Below, in pieces: positions 8,813 through 16,296 of a stretch of 64,000 nt of DNA. The position numbers and the translations under genes were made by a program. This DNA comes from Bacteroidales bacterium (GTDB lineage: Bacteria; Bacteroidota; Bacteroidia; Bacteroidales; UBA932), in assembly GCA_024691765.1 (NCBI GenBank), contig JAILNI010000035.1, positions 1 through 64,000 of the forward strand, read 5' to 3'. The notes under the pieces were generated by a model. The model worked only from the letters and a program-made list of their open reading frames with translations, made no database searches and was not told the origin of the DNA. Numbering within the stretch: position 1 is the stretch's first letter; each line of letters begins with the position of its first letter.

Positions 8813-9976
8813 GTGAAGAACTATTCCACAACTACCTGTGAGCTGATTGATTTAATCAGTTCCGGTGCAGAGTTAAAGGACTTGTTAATCAAGTCAATAG
8901 CCAAGGCCAAGGCTGTCAATCCCGATCACGGCACCAATCCTGCACAGAATCTGGAAGAGTTTTTCGATTTCATCGAGTGGAGCCTTACCACCCTCCCGCG
9001 TTTCATCCTCAGGCTGCCCGAAGCGTCATCCCTCTACGACCGTATGGATCAGGGAGTGGACTATCTGTATTTCCTGCTTGACCAGCCGCTTGAAGAACTT
9101 GAGGGCAAGGGTTATTATTACCCATCGCTGCAGTATCACGAGCCTCTCCGCAGCTGGCTCAAGGCTTATTGCCGCCAGTGGGGAGTCTTCCTCTCCACTC
9201 CTGAATCCTGGAAGCCGGAGTATGCGGCCGACTTTTACGCCGACCCCGAATTTGGGGTTCCGCACGGCTGGTACGAGAGTTCCGACAACTGGAAGAGCTA
9301 CAACGATTTCTTCTCCCGCAGGCTTCGCGATGCATCGCAAAGGCCGATAGCCGCCCCCGACGACCATTCCGTAGTGGTTTCTCCCGTCGACGGCTGGCCC
9401 CAGGGGGTATGGAGCATCGACGACGAAGGCTTCATCAGGCAGAACGTGCTCCTGAAGAGCCGCGAGTTCGACAGTATTCCGAATCTTCTCGGGCCCGAAT
9501 GCAAGTATGCGGACTGCTTTGCGGGAGGCACCCTCACTCACGTCTTCCTGGATGTGAACGACTACCATCGCTACCATTTCCCCGTTTCCGGCAGAATACT
9601 GGAAATGAAGCGCATAGACGGATGCGATGCGGGCGGGGGAGTGTACCTCTGGAATCCCGAAGCCGGCCGCTACTGGCTGGACAGCCGCAATCCCGGCTGG
9701 GAGAGCATTGAAACCCGCGCATGCGTGATTCTTGAGAATCCCGACTTCGGCAAGGTGGCGCTGCTCCCCATCGGAATGTCGCAGATCTGCTCCGTCAACT
9801 TCAGCGAAGGCCTGGCTCCCGGCGTCGAAGTGGCGAAGGGGCAGGAACTCGGTTATTTCCTCTTCGGAGGCTCCGACTTCGTTATGATATTCCAGAAAGG
9901 TGTTCATTTCGACCTTCAGGCCGACACCGAAGGGCACATTTTCCTCGGCCAACCCCTCGGCATCCTCAGCAAATAG
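8813..9976 (+). CDS. Phosphatidylserine decarboxylase family protein, large form
   Basis: The 387-residue protein carries the PSD core: FFSRRL followed by RPIAAPDDHSVVVSPVDG, GGTLTHVFLDVNDYHRYHFPV, and near the C-terminus FGGSDFVM, where Gly353-Ser354 is the expected self-cleavage site that generates the pyruvoyl cofactor. The N-terminal 130 residues form an extra helical domain seen in the PSD-related proteins of about 400-450 residues. The true substrate may be phosphatidylserine or another carboxylated amine. The start was set to GTG 8813 because upstream codons overlap the promoter and the nearby ATG at 8806 is out of frame. A second, short psd lies at 60986-61642. Confidence 0.8.
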   Translation: MKNYSTTTCELIDLISSGAELKDLLIKSIAKAKAVNPDHGTNPAQNLEEFFDFIEWSLTTLPRFILRLPEASSLYDRMDQGVDYLYFLLDQPLEELEGKGYYYPSLQYHEPLRSWLKAYCRQWGVFLSTPESWKPEYAADFYADPEFGVPHGWYESSDNWKSYNDFFSRRLRDASQRPIAAPDDHSVVVSPVDGWPQGVWSIDDEGFIRQNVLLKSREFDSIPNLLGPECKYADCFAGGTLTHVFLDVNDYHRYHFPVSGRILEMKRIDGCDAGGGVYLWNPEAGRYWLDSRNPGWESIETRACVILENPDFGKVALLPIGMSQICSVNFSEGLAPGVEVAKGQELGYFLFGGSDFVMIFQKGVHFDLQADTEGHIFLGQPLGILSK

Positions 9977-10141
9977 TTGTAGCTAAACTGGATAGAAGGT
10001 AGGAGCGAAGCGACGGCACTTCAGCGCCGCGGCGAGAGGGAGGAGCGTTGCGACGAACGGGAGCCGCCCGGCGAAGGCAGAGCCGTAGCCGGTGCATGCC
10101 CCCTGGGGGGCGGCTGCGAAGCAGCAGGGGGAGACATTGTT
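9977..10141. other. GC-rich intergenic spacer with short imperfect repeats
   Basis: This 165-bp spacer contains two imperfect copies of GGAGCGnnGCGACG (about 10001-10014 and 10041-10054) and a hairpin near 10100-10135 with inner GCTGC/GCAGC and outer CCCCCT/AGGGGG arms. No coding potential or RNA family was recognised. It may hold terminators for the PSD-like gene. Confidence 0.35.
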
Positions 10142-10174
10142 TAGCATGCAAAGATTTGCTATCTTTGCATGCTA
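10142..10174 (+). promoter_or_regulatory. 14-bp perfect inverted repeat covering the alcohol dehydrogenase promoter
   Basis: Arms 10142-10155 and 10161-10174 are perfectly complementary with a 5-nt loop. The -7 box TATCTTTG (10160-10167) lies in the right arm and the ATG starts at the last base of that arm. Because transcription should begin at or near the ATG, the repeat probably acts as DNA, for example as an operator, and not as an RNA hairpin. Confidence 0.6.
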
Positions 10175-11346
10175 TGCGGGATTTTGTATATTATACCCCT
10201 ACGGAGGTGGTCTTCGGCCGCAAGAGCGAAGACAGCCTCATTCCTCTACTTAATAAGTACGGCGCCGGCAAGGTGCTCATACACTACGGCGGCGGCAGTG
10301 CTGTGCGCAGCGGCCTGATTCCCAAAATCAAGGCCATGCTGGATTCTGCTGGCCTGCCGTGGGTTGAGCTGGGGGGAGTGGTGCCGAATCCGCATCTCAG
10401 CCTTGTCTACGAGGGAATCAAACTCTGCAGGAAGGAGAGAGTGGACTTCATTCTGGCGGTGGGGGGCGGCAGCGTTATCGATTCCGCCAAGGGCATAGCC
10501 TACGGAATACGCTACGACGGCGACGTCTGGGACTTTTTCGACGGCAAGGCTGCCCCGAAGGATTCCGCCCCGGTCGGTGTGGTCCTGACCATTCCTGCAA
10601 GCGGAAGCGAGATGAGCGACAGCTGCGTGCTTACCAATACCGAAAAGGGCCAGAAACGTGGCTGCAACAGCAATTTCTGCCGCTGCCGTTTCGCAATCAT
10701 GAATCCTGAACGCACCCTCACGCTTCCCGACTTCCAGACCGCCTGCGGCATCACCGACATAATGATGCACAGCATGGAGCGCTACTTCACTCCCGATGCT
10801 CCCATGCCCATCACGGATTCGCTTTGCGAAGGACTCATGCGTGATGTTCGCGTCACCGGAGAAAAACTCATGGCGGATCCTCATAATTACGAGCTGCGCG
10901 CATCGATAATGTGGTCCGGCAGCCTCGCCCATAACGGTCTTACAGGCTGCGGCGTCAGGTTCGATTTCGGAACCCACAGGCTCGAGCACGAACTCAGCAC
11001 CATGTACGGAGTGGCCCATGGAGCCGGACTTGCGGCACTATGGTGCCACTGGGCCAAATACGTCATGGCGGAGAATCCTTCCCGATTCCGCAGTTTCGCC
11101 ATCAAGGTGATGGACATACCCGACGGCCCCGAAGCCGCACGGCGGGGGATAGACGCCATGCGCGACTTCTACCGCCGCATCGGCATGCCCACCAGCATCC
11201 CCGAACTCATCGGCCGGAAGGCCACCCGGGAAGAAATCGAGACCATGGCAGACCGCTGCTCGCGCGGAGGCACGTTCACGGTCGGGGCGTTCAAGGTGCT
11301 CGGCCGTCCGGAAATGATTGATATTTACACTAAAGCCAATGAATAA
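10174..11346 (+). CDS. Iron-containing alcohol dehydrogenase (butanol dehydrogenase type)
   Basis: This 390-residue cytoplasmic protein belongs to the group III Fe-ADH family that reduces aldehydes with NAD(P)H. It shows the dinucleotide-binding stretch AVGGGSVIDSAKGIA, the family signature around IPASGSEMSDS, and metal ligands in DIMMHSMERYF, GTHRLEHEL and VAHGAGLA. The length is normal. The ATG at 10174 lies only 7 nt after the -7 box, so the mRNA should be leaderless; the in-frame extension upstream reads through the GC-rich spacer and was rejected. It overlaps the following beta-galactosidase start by 8 nt, suggesting cotranscription. Substrate is unknown. Confidence 0.9.
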   Translation: MRDFVYYTPTEVVFGRKSEDSLIPLLNKYGAGKVLIHYGGGSAVRSGLIPKIKAMLDSAGLPWVELGGVVPNPHLSLVYEGIKLCRKERVDFILAVGGGSVIDSAKGIAYGIRYDGDVWDFFDGKAAPKDSAPVGVVLTIPASGSEMSDSCVLTNTEKGQKRGCNSNFCRCRFAIMNPERTLTLPDFQTACGITDIMMHSMERYFTPDAPMPITDSLCEGLMRDVRVTGEKLMADPHNYELRASIMWSGSLAHNGLTGCGVRFDFGTHRLEHELSTMYGVAHGAGLAALWCHWAKYVMAENPSRFRSFAIKVMDIPDGPEAARRGIDAMRDFYRRIGMPTSIPELIGRKATREEIETMADRCSRGGTFTVGAFKVLGRPEMIDIYTKANE

Positions 11347-14344
11347 AACCACTTTTGCACTCGCTCTGGCGATGCTTTCCCTTCCCCTTTCGGCGGAAGG
11401 CCTTCCCCTTTACAGAGACATCAATGCAACGAAGGAGAACGCCCAGACCAGGCGGACTGAAGTAATCTTCTTCAATTCCCCCGAAGACGCTCTTTCCAAG
11501 CCCTTCGAGCAGAGTCCGTGGTACCTTAGCCTCAATGGCACCTGGGATTTCAAATACGGCCCGTCCGAGGCCGAACTGCCTGAAGCATGGAGCCCGATCA
11601 AGGTTCCCGGCAACTGGGAACGCCAGGGCTGGGGAACACCGGTCTACGTTAATGTAGGCTACGAATTCGCTCCGGTTGACCCGCAGCCGCCGACCCTCCC
11701 GGAGGCAATCCCGGTAGGCGTCTACCGCCGCTGTTTCAGCGTTCCGGCCGAATGGGCCGGCAGGGAAGTGTACCTGAACGTTTGCGGAGCCAAATCTGGT
11801 GTATACGTGTATATCAATGGTGAATATGCCGGCTACAACGAGGATTCGAAGGACCTCGCCCGCTATCCCATAAACGCTTATCTCAAGGACGGGGACAACG
11901 AACTCGTGCTGAAATGCTGGCGCTGGAGCACGGGAAGCTGGCTGGAGTGCCAGGACTTCTGGAGAATCAGCGGAATCGAGAGGGATGTATATCTTTCCAG
12001 CGAGCAGCCGCTTGCCCCGGAGGACTTCCGTATCGTCTCCACCCTTGACGAAAAATGCAAAGACGGGCTATTCTCCCTAAGCGTGACTTCTCCCGTTCCG
12101 GTGGCGTACAAGCTTCTCGACAAGGACGGCAGCGTGGTTGCGGAAGGAAAGGCTCCTGTCAAGGCCCTTCGCATCCCGGGCGTCCGCAAGTGGAGCGCCG
12201 AGACTCCCGAACTCTACGGCCTTCTGCTCGAAGCCGGAGGGGAGTACACCCGCTTCGACGTGGGCTTCCGCCGTCTGGAAATCAAGGGCAACGTCTTCTT
12301 CGTGAACGGCATGCCCGTCAAGTTCAAGGGAGTCAACTTCCACGAACACAGCGAGTTTACCGGTCACTACATCACCAGGGAAGAAATCCGGGAGCATCTT
12401 CGCGTCATGCGCGAACTGAACGTGAACGCCATACGTACCTGCCACTACCCTCAGCCGAGAGCCTTCTACGAACTCTGCGACAGCCTTGGCTTTTACGTGT
12501 ACGACGAGTCCAATGTAGAGAGCCACGGGATGGGTTACGGGGAAAAATCCCTCGCCAAGCATCCCGAATGGTATCCCAAACATATCGACCGCATACTCAA
12601 CATGTACGCCCGCACCGCCAACTATCCCTGCGTGACCATACTGTCGCTCGGTAACGAGGCGGGGAACGGCGTCAACTTCGAGCGCGCATACGATGTTATA
12701 AAAGGTCTTGAGCGCTCCGGGCAGAACCGTCCTGTGGTGTATGAGCGGGCTCGCAACGACCGTAATTCCGATTTCCAGAACCCGATGTACGCCACTCCCG
12801 ACTGGGTGAGGAAACAGGGTTGGCTGCCTTCTTCCAAGCCGGTTGTGCTCTGCGAATACGCCCATGCAATGGGCAACAGCACCGGCTCGTTCGACTTCTA
12901 CTGGGACGCCTTCTACTCATATCCGAATCTTCAGGGCGGCTTCATCTGGGACTGGGTCGACCAGGGCTTCGCCGAGACCGACGCAGCCGGCAGGAAGTAC
13001 TGGACCTACGGAGGCGACTACGGCAATCCGGAAACCGACCCGGCTCGCTGGTGGGACGACCGCAACTTCTGCTGCAACGGCCTTGTCAATCCGGACCTTG
13101 ACATACATCCGGGCGCATGGGAGGTCAAATACTGGTATCAGGAAGCCGGCTTCCGCTTCGCCGATGAGGAAGACACCCTCGCCTTCAACCGTTTCATCCT
13201 GTTCAACCGCCACTATTTCAAGGCTCTCAACCACGACCTTAAGTGGGAATTGATTGCAGACGGGCATCCGGTTGCGGGCGGTGTCAGGCATTTCACGAAC
13301 GACGCACTGGTAGGAGAGGAGTTCTCGCTGGACTTCCCGGAGATGAGCCCCGAGCACACCTACAGCGTCAATTTCGACCTTGTAAACTGCGAGGATGAGC
13401 CGCTCAGGCCCGCAGGTTCGGTTGTCGCCACCGACCAGTTCCTCATCCGCAAGGCACAGCCGGTCGTTTCCGCCCCCAGGCCATACAGGACAAGGGTTAG
13501 CGCTTCCGGCGACATCATCACGGTGCGCGGCAGGGGAGCGAAGATAAGGTTCAACACTTCTACCGGAACGCTTGAGAGCTACCGCCGTCACGGCCGTAAC
13601 GTCTTCCTTAAGAACTACGGCCTGAAACCCAACTTCTGGACGGCTCCCAACGATAACGAGTGGGGCAACAAGGGGCCTTATAAAGAGTATTCAGCATGGA
13701 AAGACTCCCTCTCCGTCCTTGACGTTTCAACCGAAACCGACGAAACCGGCACCGCGGTAAGGGTTACATACGGCCTTCCCGACGGCTGCACCATGGATGT
13801 AGCCTACAGCCTGATTGCAGGCGGAGCTCTGCGCATAGATGCCGACTTCCATGGCGGAAACGCCCACGTGCGCATACCGAGAATAGGCTTCCGTACACGC
13901 ATGAAGGCCTCATGTGACAAATTCCGCTACTTCGGCCTTGGCCCGTGGGAGAACTACTGGGACCGCTGCTCCGCATGCCGCCTGAGTGAATACAGCTCAA
14001 GCGCGAAAGCCGAATGCTATCCTTACGTGCGTCCGCAGGAAACCGGGCACCACACGGGTGTCGACTGGCTGGAAATCGGCAGGGTACGCATCAGCGGCGA
14101 ATTCCCCTTCGAATTCAACGCCCTTCGCTGCAGCATCGAGGACCTCGATCCCCGCGATGCCGATGGCAAACTCATATGGCAGCACGTGAACGACATTCCC
14201 GTCCGCCCGTGGGTGGAACTATGCATAGACGGCTTAATGACCGGAGTCGGAGGCCATAATTCCTGGGGATACGCGCCCGAACCGGTAAGAACGATTTGGG
14301 CCGATCAGGACCGTGATTTCAGTATTACGATAGGGGGTAGATAA
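11339..14344 (+). CDS. GH2 beta-galactosidase, exported
   Basis: The 1001-residue protein has a signal peptide (about 1-18) followed by the five-domain LacZ-type layout: sugar-binding jelly roll (GNWERQGWGTPVYVN), immunoglobulin-like domain, TIM barrel and C-terminal beta-galactosidase small-chain domain (YFGLGPWENYWDR). The acid/base is Glu440 in LGNEAGNG and the nucleophile is Glu506 in CEYAHAMGNS; WDWVDQG also matches. It should release beta-linked galactose from oligosaccharides in the periplasm. ATG 11339 overlaps the stop of the dehydrogenase gene (ATGAATAA) and directly precedes the signal peptide, so it was preferred to the upstream ATG at 11318. Confidence 0.93.
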   Translation: MNKTTFALALAMLSLPLSAEGLPLYRDINATKENAQTRRTEVIFFNSPEDALSKPFEQSPWYLSLNGTWDFKYGPSEAELPEAWSPIKVPGNWERQGWGTPVYVNVGYEFAPVDPQPPTLPEAIPVGVYRRCFSVPAEWAGREVYLNVCGAKSGVYVYINGEYAGYNEDSKDLARYPINAYLKDGDNELVLKCWRWSTGSWLECQDFWRISGIERDVYLSSEQPLAPEDFRIVSTLDEKCKDGLFSLSVTSPVPVAYKLLDKDGSVVAEGKAPVKALRIPGVRKWSAETPELYGLLLEAGGEYTRFDVGFRRLEIKGNVFFVNGMPVKFKGVNFHEHSEFTGHYITREEIREHLRVMRELNVNAIRTCHYPQPRAFYELCDSLGFYVYDESNVESHGMGYGEKSLAKHPEWYPKHIDRILNMYARTANYPCVTILSLGNEAGNGVNFERAYDVIKGLERSGQNRPVVYERARNDRNSDFQNPMYATPDWVRKQGWLPSSKPVVLCEYAHAMGNSTGSFDFYWDAFYSYPNLQGGFIWDWVDQGFAETDAAGRKYWTYGGDYGNPETDPARWWDDRNFCCNGLVNPDLDIHPGAWEVKYWYQEAGFRFADEEDTLAFNRFILFNRHYFKALNHDLKWELIADGHPVAGGVRHFTNDALVGEEFSLDFPEMSPEHTYSVNFDLVNCEDEPLRPAGSVVATDQFLIRKAQPVVSAPRPYRTRVSASGDIITVRGRGAKIRFNTSTGTLESYRRHGRNVFLKNYGLKPNFWTAPNDNEWGNKGPYKEYSAWKDSLSVLDVSTETDETGTAVRVTYGLPDGCTMDVAYSLIAGGALRIDADFHGGNAHVRIPRIGFRTRMKASCDKFRYFGLGPWENYWDRCSACRLSEYSSSAKAECYPYVRPQETGHHTGVDWLEIGRVRISGEFPFEFNALRCSIEDLDPRDADGKLIWQHVNDIPVRPWVELCIDGLMTGVGGHNSWGYAPEPVRTIWADQDRDFSITIGGR

Positions 14345-14454
14345 AAAAATGAGTTGTGACTCTCACGAGCAACAACTCATCTAACCACATAATTAATAAC
14401 ACTAAAACTAATAACCAATAGGTTGATGGCTAAGAACTAGCTCTTGTTCAACCC
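14343..14454 (-). ncRNA. Putative small RNA of about 110 nt
   Basis: A canonical promoter on the minus strand (TTTG, 19 bp, TACCTTTG at 14489-14459) is followed by about 110 nt without a credible ORF and then a strong intrinsic terminator: 9-bp stem (14372-14380 with 14349-14357 on the minus strand) and a run of seven U. The 5' part can fold into a hairpin closed by GGUUGA/UCAACC with an inner AAGA/UCUU stem; UCAACC can alternatively pair with a downstream GGUU. The terminator overlaps the stop codon of the beta-galactosidase gene on the other strand. The identity is unknown to me; it is shorter than 6S RNA and does not look like tmRNA or SRP RNA. Confidence 0.6.
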
Positions 14455-14458
14455 GGTA

Positions 14459-14489
14459 CAAAGGTAACACTTATTTTTTAATATCCAAA
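14459..14489 (-). promoter_or_regulatory. Promoter of the putative small RNA
   Basis: On the minus strand TTTG (14489-14486) and TACCTTTG (14466-14459) are separated by 19 bp, an exact match to the Bacteroidetes consensus, in an AT-rich stretch. Confidence 0.65.
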
Positions 14490-14531
14490 ATTTTTTAACA
14501 AATTTTTTAAAATATTTTAAATTTCTTTCTT

Positions 14532-14566
14532 CCGGCCTCTGGGGAAAGCCTTCAGGGGCCGGTTTT
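14532..14566 (+). terminator. Intrinsic terminator upstream of tRNA-Cys
   Basis: A 10-bp stem with one G-U pair (14532-14541 and 14553-14562) ends in TTTT and A residues. It may end read-through from the beta-galactosidase operon and insulate the tRNA promoter that follows. Confidence 0.6.
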
Positions 14567-14575
14567 AAAACAAAA

Positions 14576-14606
14576 TTTGCAATTTGATTTATTTGGTGTA
14601 TCTTTG
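14576..14606 (+). promoter_or_regulatory. tRNA-Cys promoter
   Basis: TTTG at 14576-14579, 19-bp spacer, TATCTTTG at 14599-14606. The tRNA begins 10 nt later, which independently supports the promoter model used elsewhere in this window. Confidence 0.8.
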
Positions 14607-14616
14607 CAACCCCAGT

Positions 14617-14687
14617 GGTGCTTTGGCCGAGTGGTTAGGCACAGGTCTGCAAAACCTGGTACAGCGGTTCGATTCCGCTAGGCACCT
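14617..14687 (+). tRNA. tRNA-Cys (anticodon GCA)
   Basis: The 71-nt cloverleaf folds fully: acceptor 14617-14623 with 14680-14686, D arm GCC/GGC, anticodon stem CAGGT/ACCTG with loop CTGCAAA (anticodon GCA at 14649-14651), T arm AGCGG/CCGCT with TTCGATT. The discriminator is T14687, as expected for tRNA-Cys. The 3' CCA is not encoded. Confidence 0.97.
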
Positions 14688-14693
14688 CACTCC

Positions 14694-14722
14694 AAAATCC
14701 GTCCGGTTGGACGGATTTTTTT
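14694..14722 (+). terminator. Intrinsic terminator of tRNA-Cys
   Basis: A perfect stem (AAAATCCGTCC with its complement, 14694-14704 and 14709-14719, 4-nt loop) followed by a T tract through 14722. Confidence 0.9.
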
Positions 14723-14808
14723 CGTTCGGCGCGGAGCTGATGCGCCCTCGCTTCGCTCGAAACGGACATACGCGACGCCGCCCAACAGGGGAGGGCAAAT
14801 TCGAGGGT

Positions 14809-14840
14809 GTTGTAGATTTCGTCAATCTGTGTTATATTTG
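14809..14840 (+). promoter_or_regulatory. Promoter of the DUF3467-kdsC-maf-valS operon
   Basis: GTTG at 14809-14812 and TATATTTG at 14833-14840 with a 20-bp spacer. The first candidate ATG is 16 nt after the -7 box. Confidence 0.6.
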
Positions 14841-14855
14841 TAGGTTATTACAGAT

Positions 14856-15182
14856 ATGGCAGATATTATGGCAGAAGAAAAGAAAGTCAGCATCAACCTG
14901 ACGCCCGAAGTGGCAGGCGGAGCTTATTCCAACCTGGCCATCATCTCTCACTCCAGGAGCGAATTCACCTTCGATTTCGCAGCATCCCTTCCCGGACTTC
15001 CCGGCCCGAAGATCCAGAGCCGCATAATTATGACTCCGGAGCATGCAAAAAGGCTCCTGAATGCCTTGAGCGAGAATATCGGCAAGTACGAGAACCAGTT
15101 CGGACGCATAGAGATAGTCCAGGAACAGCCTCGCGGCACCTTCAATATCCAGGACTTCAATCCCGGAGGCCCCAAGTCGTAG
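14856..15182 (+). CDS. DUF3467 domain protein
   Basis: The 108-residue protein matches DUF3467, a small family common in Bacteroidetes. Typical stretches are INLTPEVAGGAYSNLAIISHS, EFTFDFA and RIIMTPEHAKRLLNAL. The function is unknown. There is no signal peptide or membrane segment, so it should be cytoplasmic. ATG 14868 (MAEEKKVSI) is an alternative start that would give 104 residues and may fit homologues better. It is the first gene of a tight run; kdsC starts one base after its stop codon, so it is probably cotranscribed with Kdo synthesis and valyl-tRNA synthetase genes. Confidence 0.85.
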   Translation: MADIMAEEKKVSINLTPEVAGGAYSNLAIISHSRSEFTFDFAASLPGLPGPKIQSRIIMTPEHAKRLLNALSENIGKYENQFGRIEIVQEQPRGTFNIQDFNPGGPKS

Positions 15183-15183
15183 A

Positions 15184-15705
15184 ATGGACTTCTCCCGAAT
15201 CAAGGCCATTTGCTTCGATGTCGACGGTGTCATGACCGACGGCAGCCTGATTGCGCTCGACGGCGCCGAGTTCGTGCGCGTGTTCAACGCAAAGGACAGT
15301 TTCGCCGCGCGCACCGCAGCCCTGAAAGGCTATTCCCTGGGCGTATTTACGGGAGGGGAGACGGAAGGCGTCCATACCCGCATGCTCAGCATGGGAGTGC
15401 CGGAGGAAGACATTTATATGCGCTGCCGAGGCAAGATCAAGGCTTTCAATGATTTCTGCAGCAGGCATTCGCTCAGGGCCGAAGACGTCCTGTACGTAGG
15501 CGATGACATTCCCGACCTGCCGGTGCTAAAAGCGGCAGGCATAGGCGCCGTTCCCGCAGACGCTTCTCCGGAGCTGCTTGAGGCGGCCGATTATGTATGC
15601 AGCGTTCCCGGCGGCAGGGGATGCCTGAGGGAAATAATAGAGAAGGTGCTGCGCGCCGCCGGCAACTGGACCTTCGAGCCCGACTGCTACGAAAAAATCT
15701 TTTAG
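15184..15705 (+). CDS. kdsC: 3-deoxy-D-manno-octulosonate 8-phosphate phosphatase KdsC
   Basis: The 173-residue HAD-family phosphatase removes phosphate from Kdo-8-P, giving Kdo for LPS inner core. It has the nucleophile motif FDVDGVMTDG (Asp12 and Asp14), the C0-type organisation without a cap domain typical of KdsC tetramers, VFTGGET (motif II region), a conserved lysine in RGKIKAF, and YVGDDIPDLPVL (motif III/IV). Length is standard. It begins one base after the DUF3467 stop and ends three bases before maf. Confidence 0.93.
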   Translation: MDFSRIKAICFDVDGVMTDGSLIALDGAEFVRVFNAKDSFAARTAALKGYSLGVFTGGETEGVHTRMLSMGVPEEDIYMRCRGKIKAFNDFCSRHSLRAEDVLYVGDDIPDLPVLKAAGIGAVPADASPELLEAADYVCSVPGGRGCLREIIEKVLRAAGNWTFEPDCYEKIF

Positions 15706-15708
15706 AAG

Positions 15709-16296
15709 ATGGATCTCCGCGGCAAAAAAGTAATTCTGGCAAGCGGCTCTCCCCGCAGGAGGGAACTGCTCGCCGGGCTCGACGTTCCGTTCGAAGTGGA
15801 CACCAGGAACAGTTTCGACGAGAGCTTCGCAGCCGACACCCCTCACGAAGAGGTGCCTGCACTGATGTCCAAAGGCAAGAGCCACGGCTTCTGGAGGCCT
15901 CTGGAGCCCGGTGAAATCCTCGTCACCTCCGATACCATGGTGCTGCTGGACAAGCTCATCATGGGTAAGCCCCACAGCCGCCCCGAGGCGGTGGAGATGC
16001 TTCGCAAGCTTTCCGGCCGCACCCATGAGGTGATTACGGCGGTAACGGTGCGCGATATCTCCCATGAGCAGACGGTCGAGGACGTCACCAAGGTGACTTT
16101 CCGTCATCTCACCGACAAAGAAATCGATTATTACCTGGACAAATACAAGCCCTTCGACAAGGCCGGGAGCTACGGCGTCCAGGAATGGATAGGATATGCC
16201 GCGTGCACGGGCATGGAAGGCTCATTCTACAACGTAATGGGCTTTCCCGTGTGCAAGGTTTACGAGCTTTTGAAAACATTTGCGCAATATGACTGA
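15709..16296 (+). CDS. maf: Maf-family nucleoside triphosphate pyrophosphatase
   Basis: Maf proteins hydrolyse non-canonical or pyrimidine nucleoside triphosphates to monophosphates and were first linked to septum formation. The 195-residue protein opens with the signature LASGSPRRRELL, followed by TSDTMVLLD and LSGRTHEVITAV, and ends with AGSYGVQEWIGY and FYNVMGFP, all typical. It is cytoplasmic. The gene overlaps the valS start by 8 nt. Which nucleotide it prefers (dTTP/UTP or m7GTP subfamily) cannot be fixed with certainty. Confidence 0.92.
   Translation: MDLRGKKVILASGSPRRRELLAGLDVPFEVDTRNSFDESFAADTPHEEVPALMSKGKSHGFWRPLEPGEILVTSDTMVLLDKLIMGKPHSRPEAVEMLRKLSGRTHEVITAVTVRDISHEQTVEDVTKVTFRHLTDKEIDYYLDKYKPFDKAGSYGVQEWIGYAACTGMEGSFYNVMGFPVCKVYELLKTFAQYD

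Noticed and set aside
10048..10173. N-terminal extension of the alcohol dehydrogenase
   Set aside because: It would translate a GC-rich Arg/Gly-rich spacer and the promoter; homologues start at the ATG at 10174.
14345..14380. Terminator for the beta-galactosidase gene on the plus strand
   Set aside because: The stem is followed on the plus strand by CTAACC and not by a T tract; the T tract lies on the minus strand, so it belongs to the small RNA.
14343..14391. Small ORF inside the putative small RNA (starting ATG TGG on the minus strand)
   Set aside because: It would run across the terminator into antisense beta-galactosidase sequence and has no initiation context, so a non-coding role is more likely.
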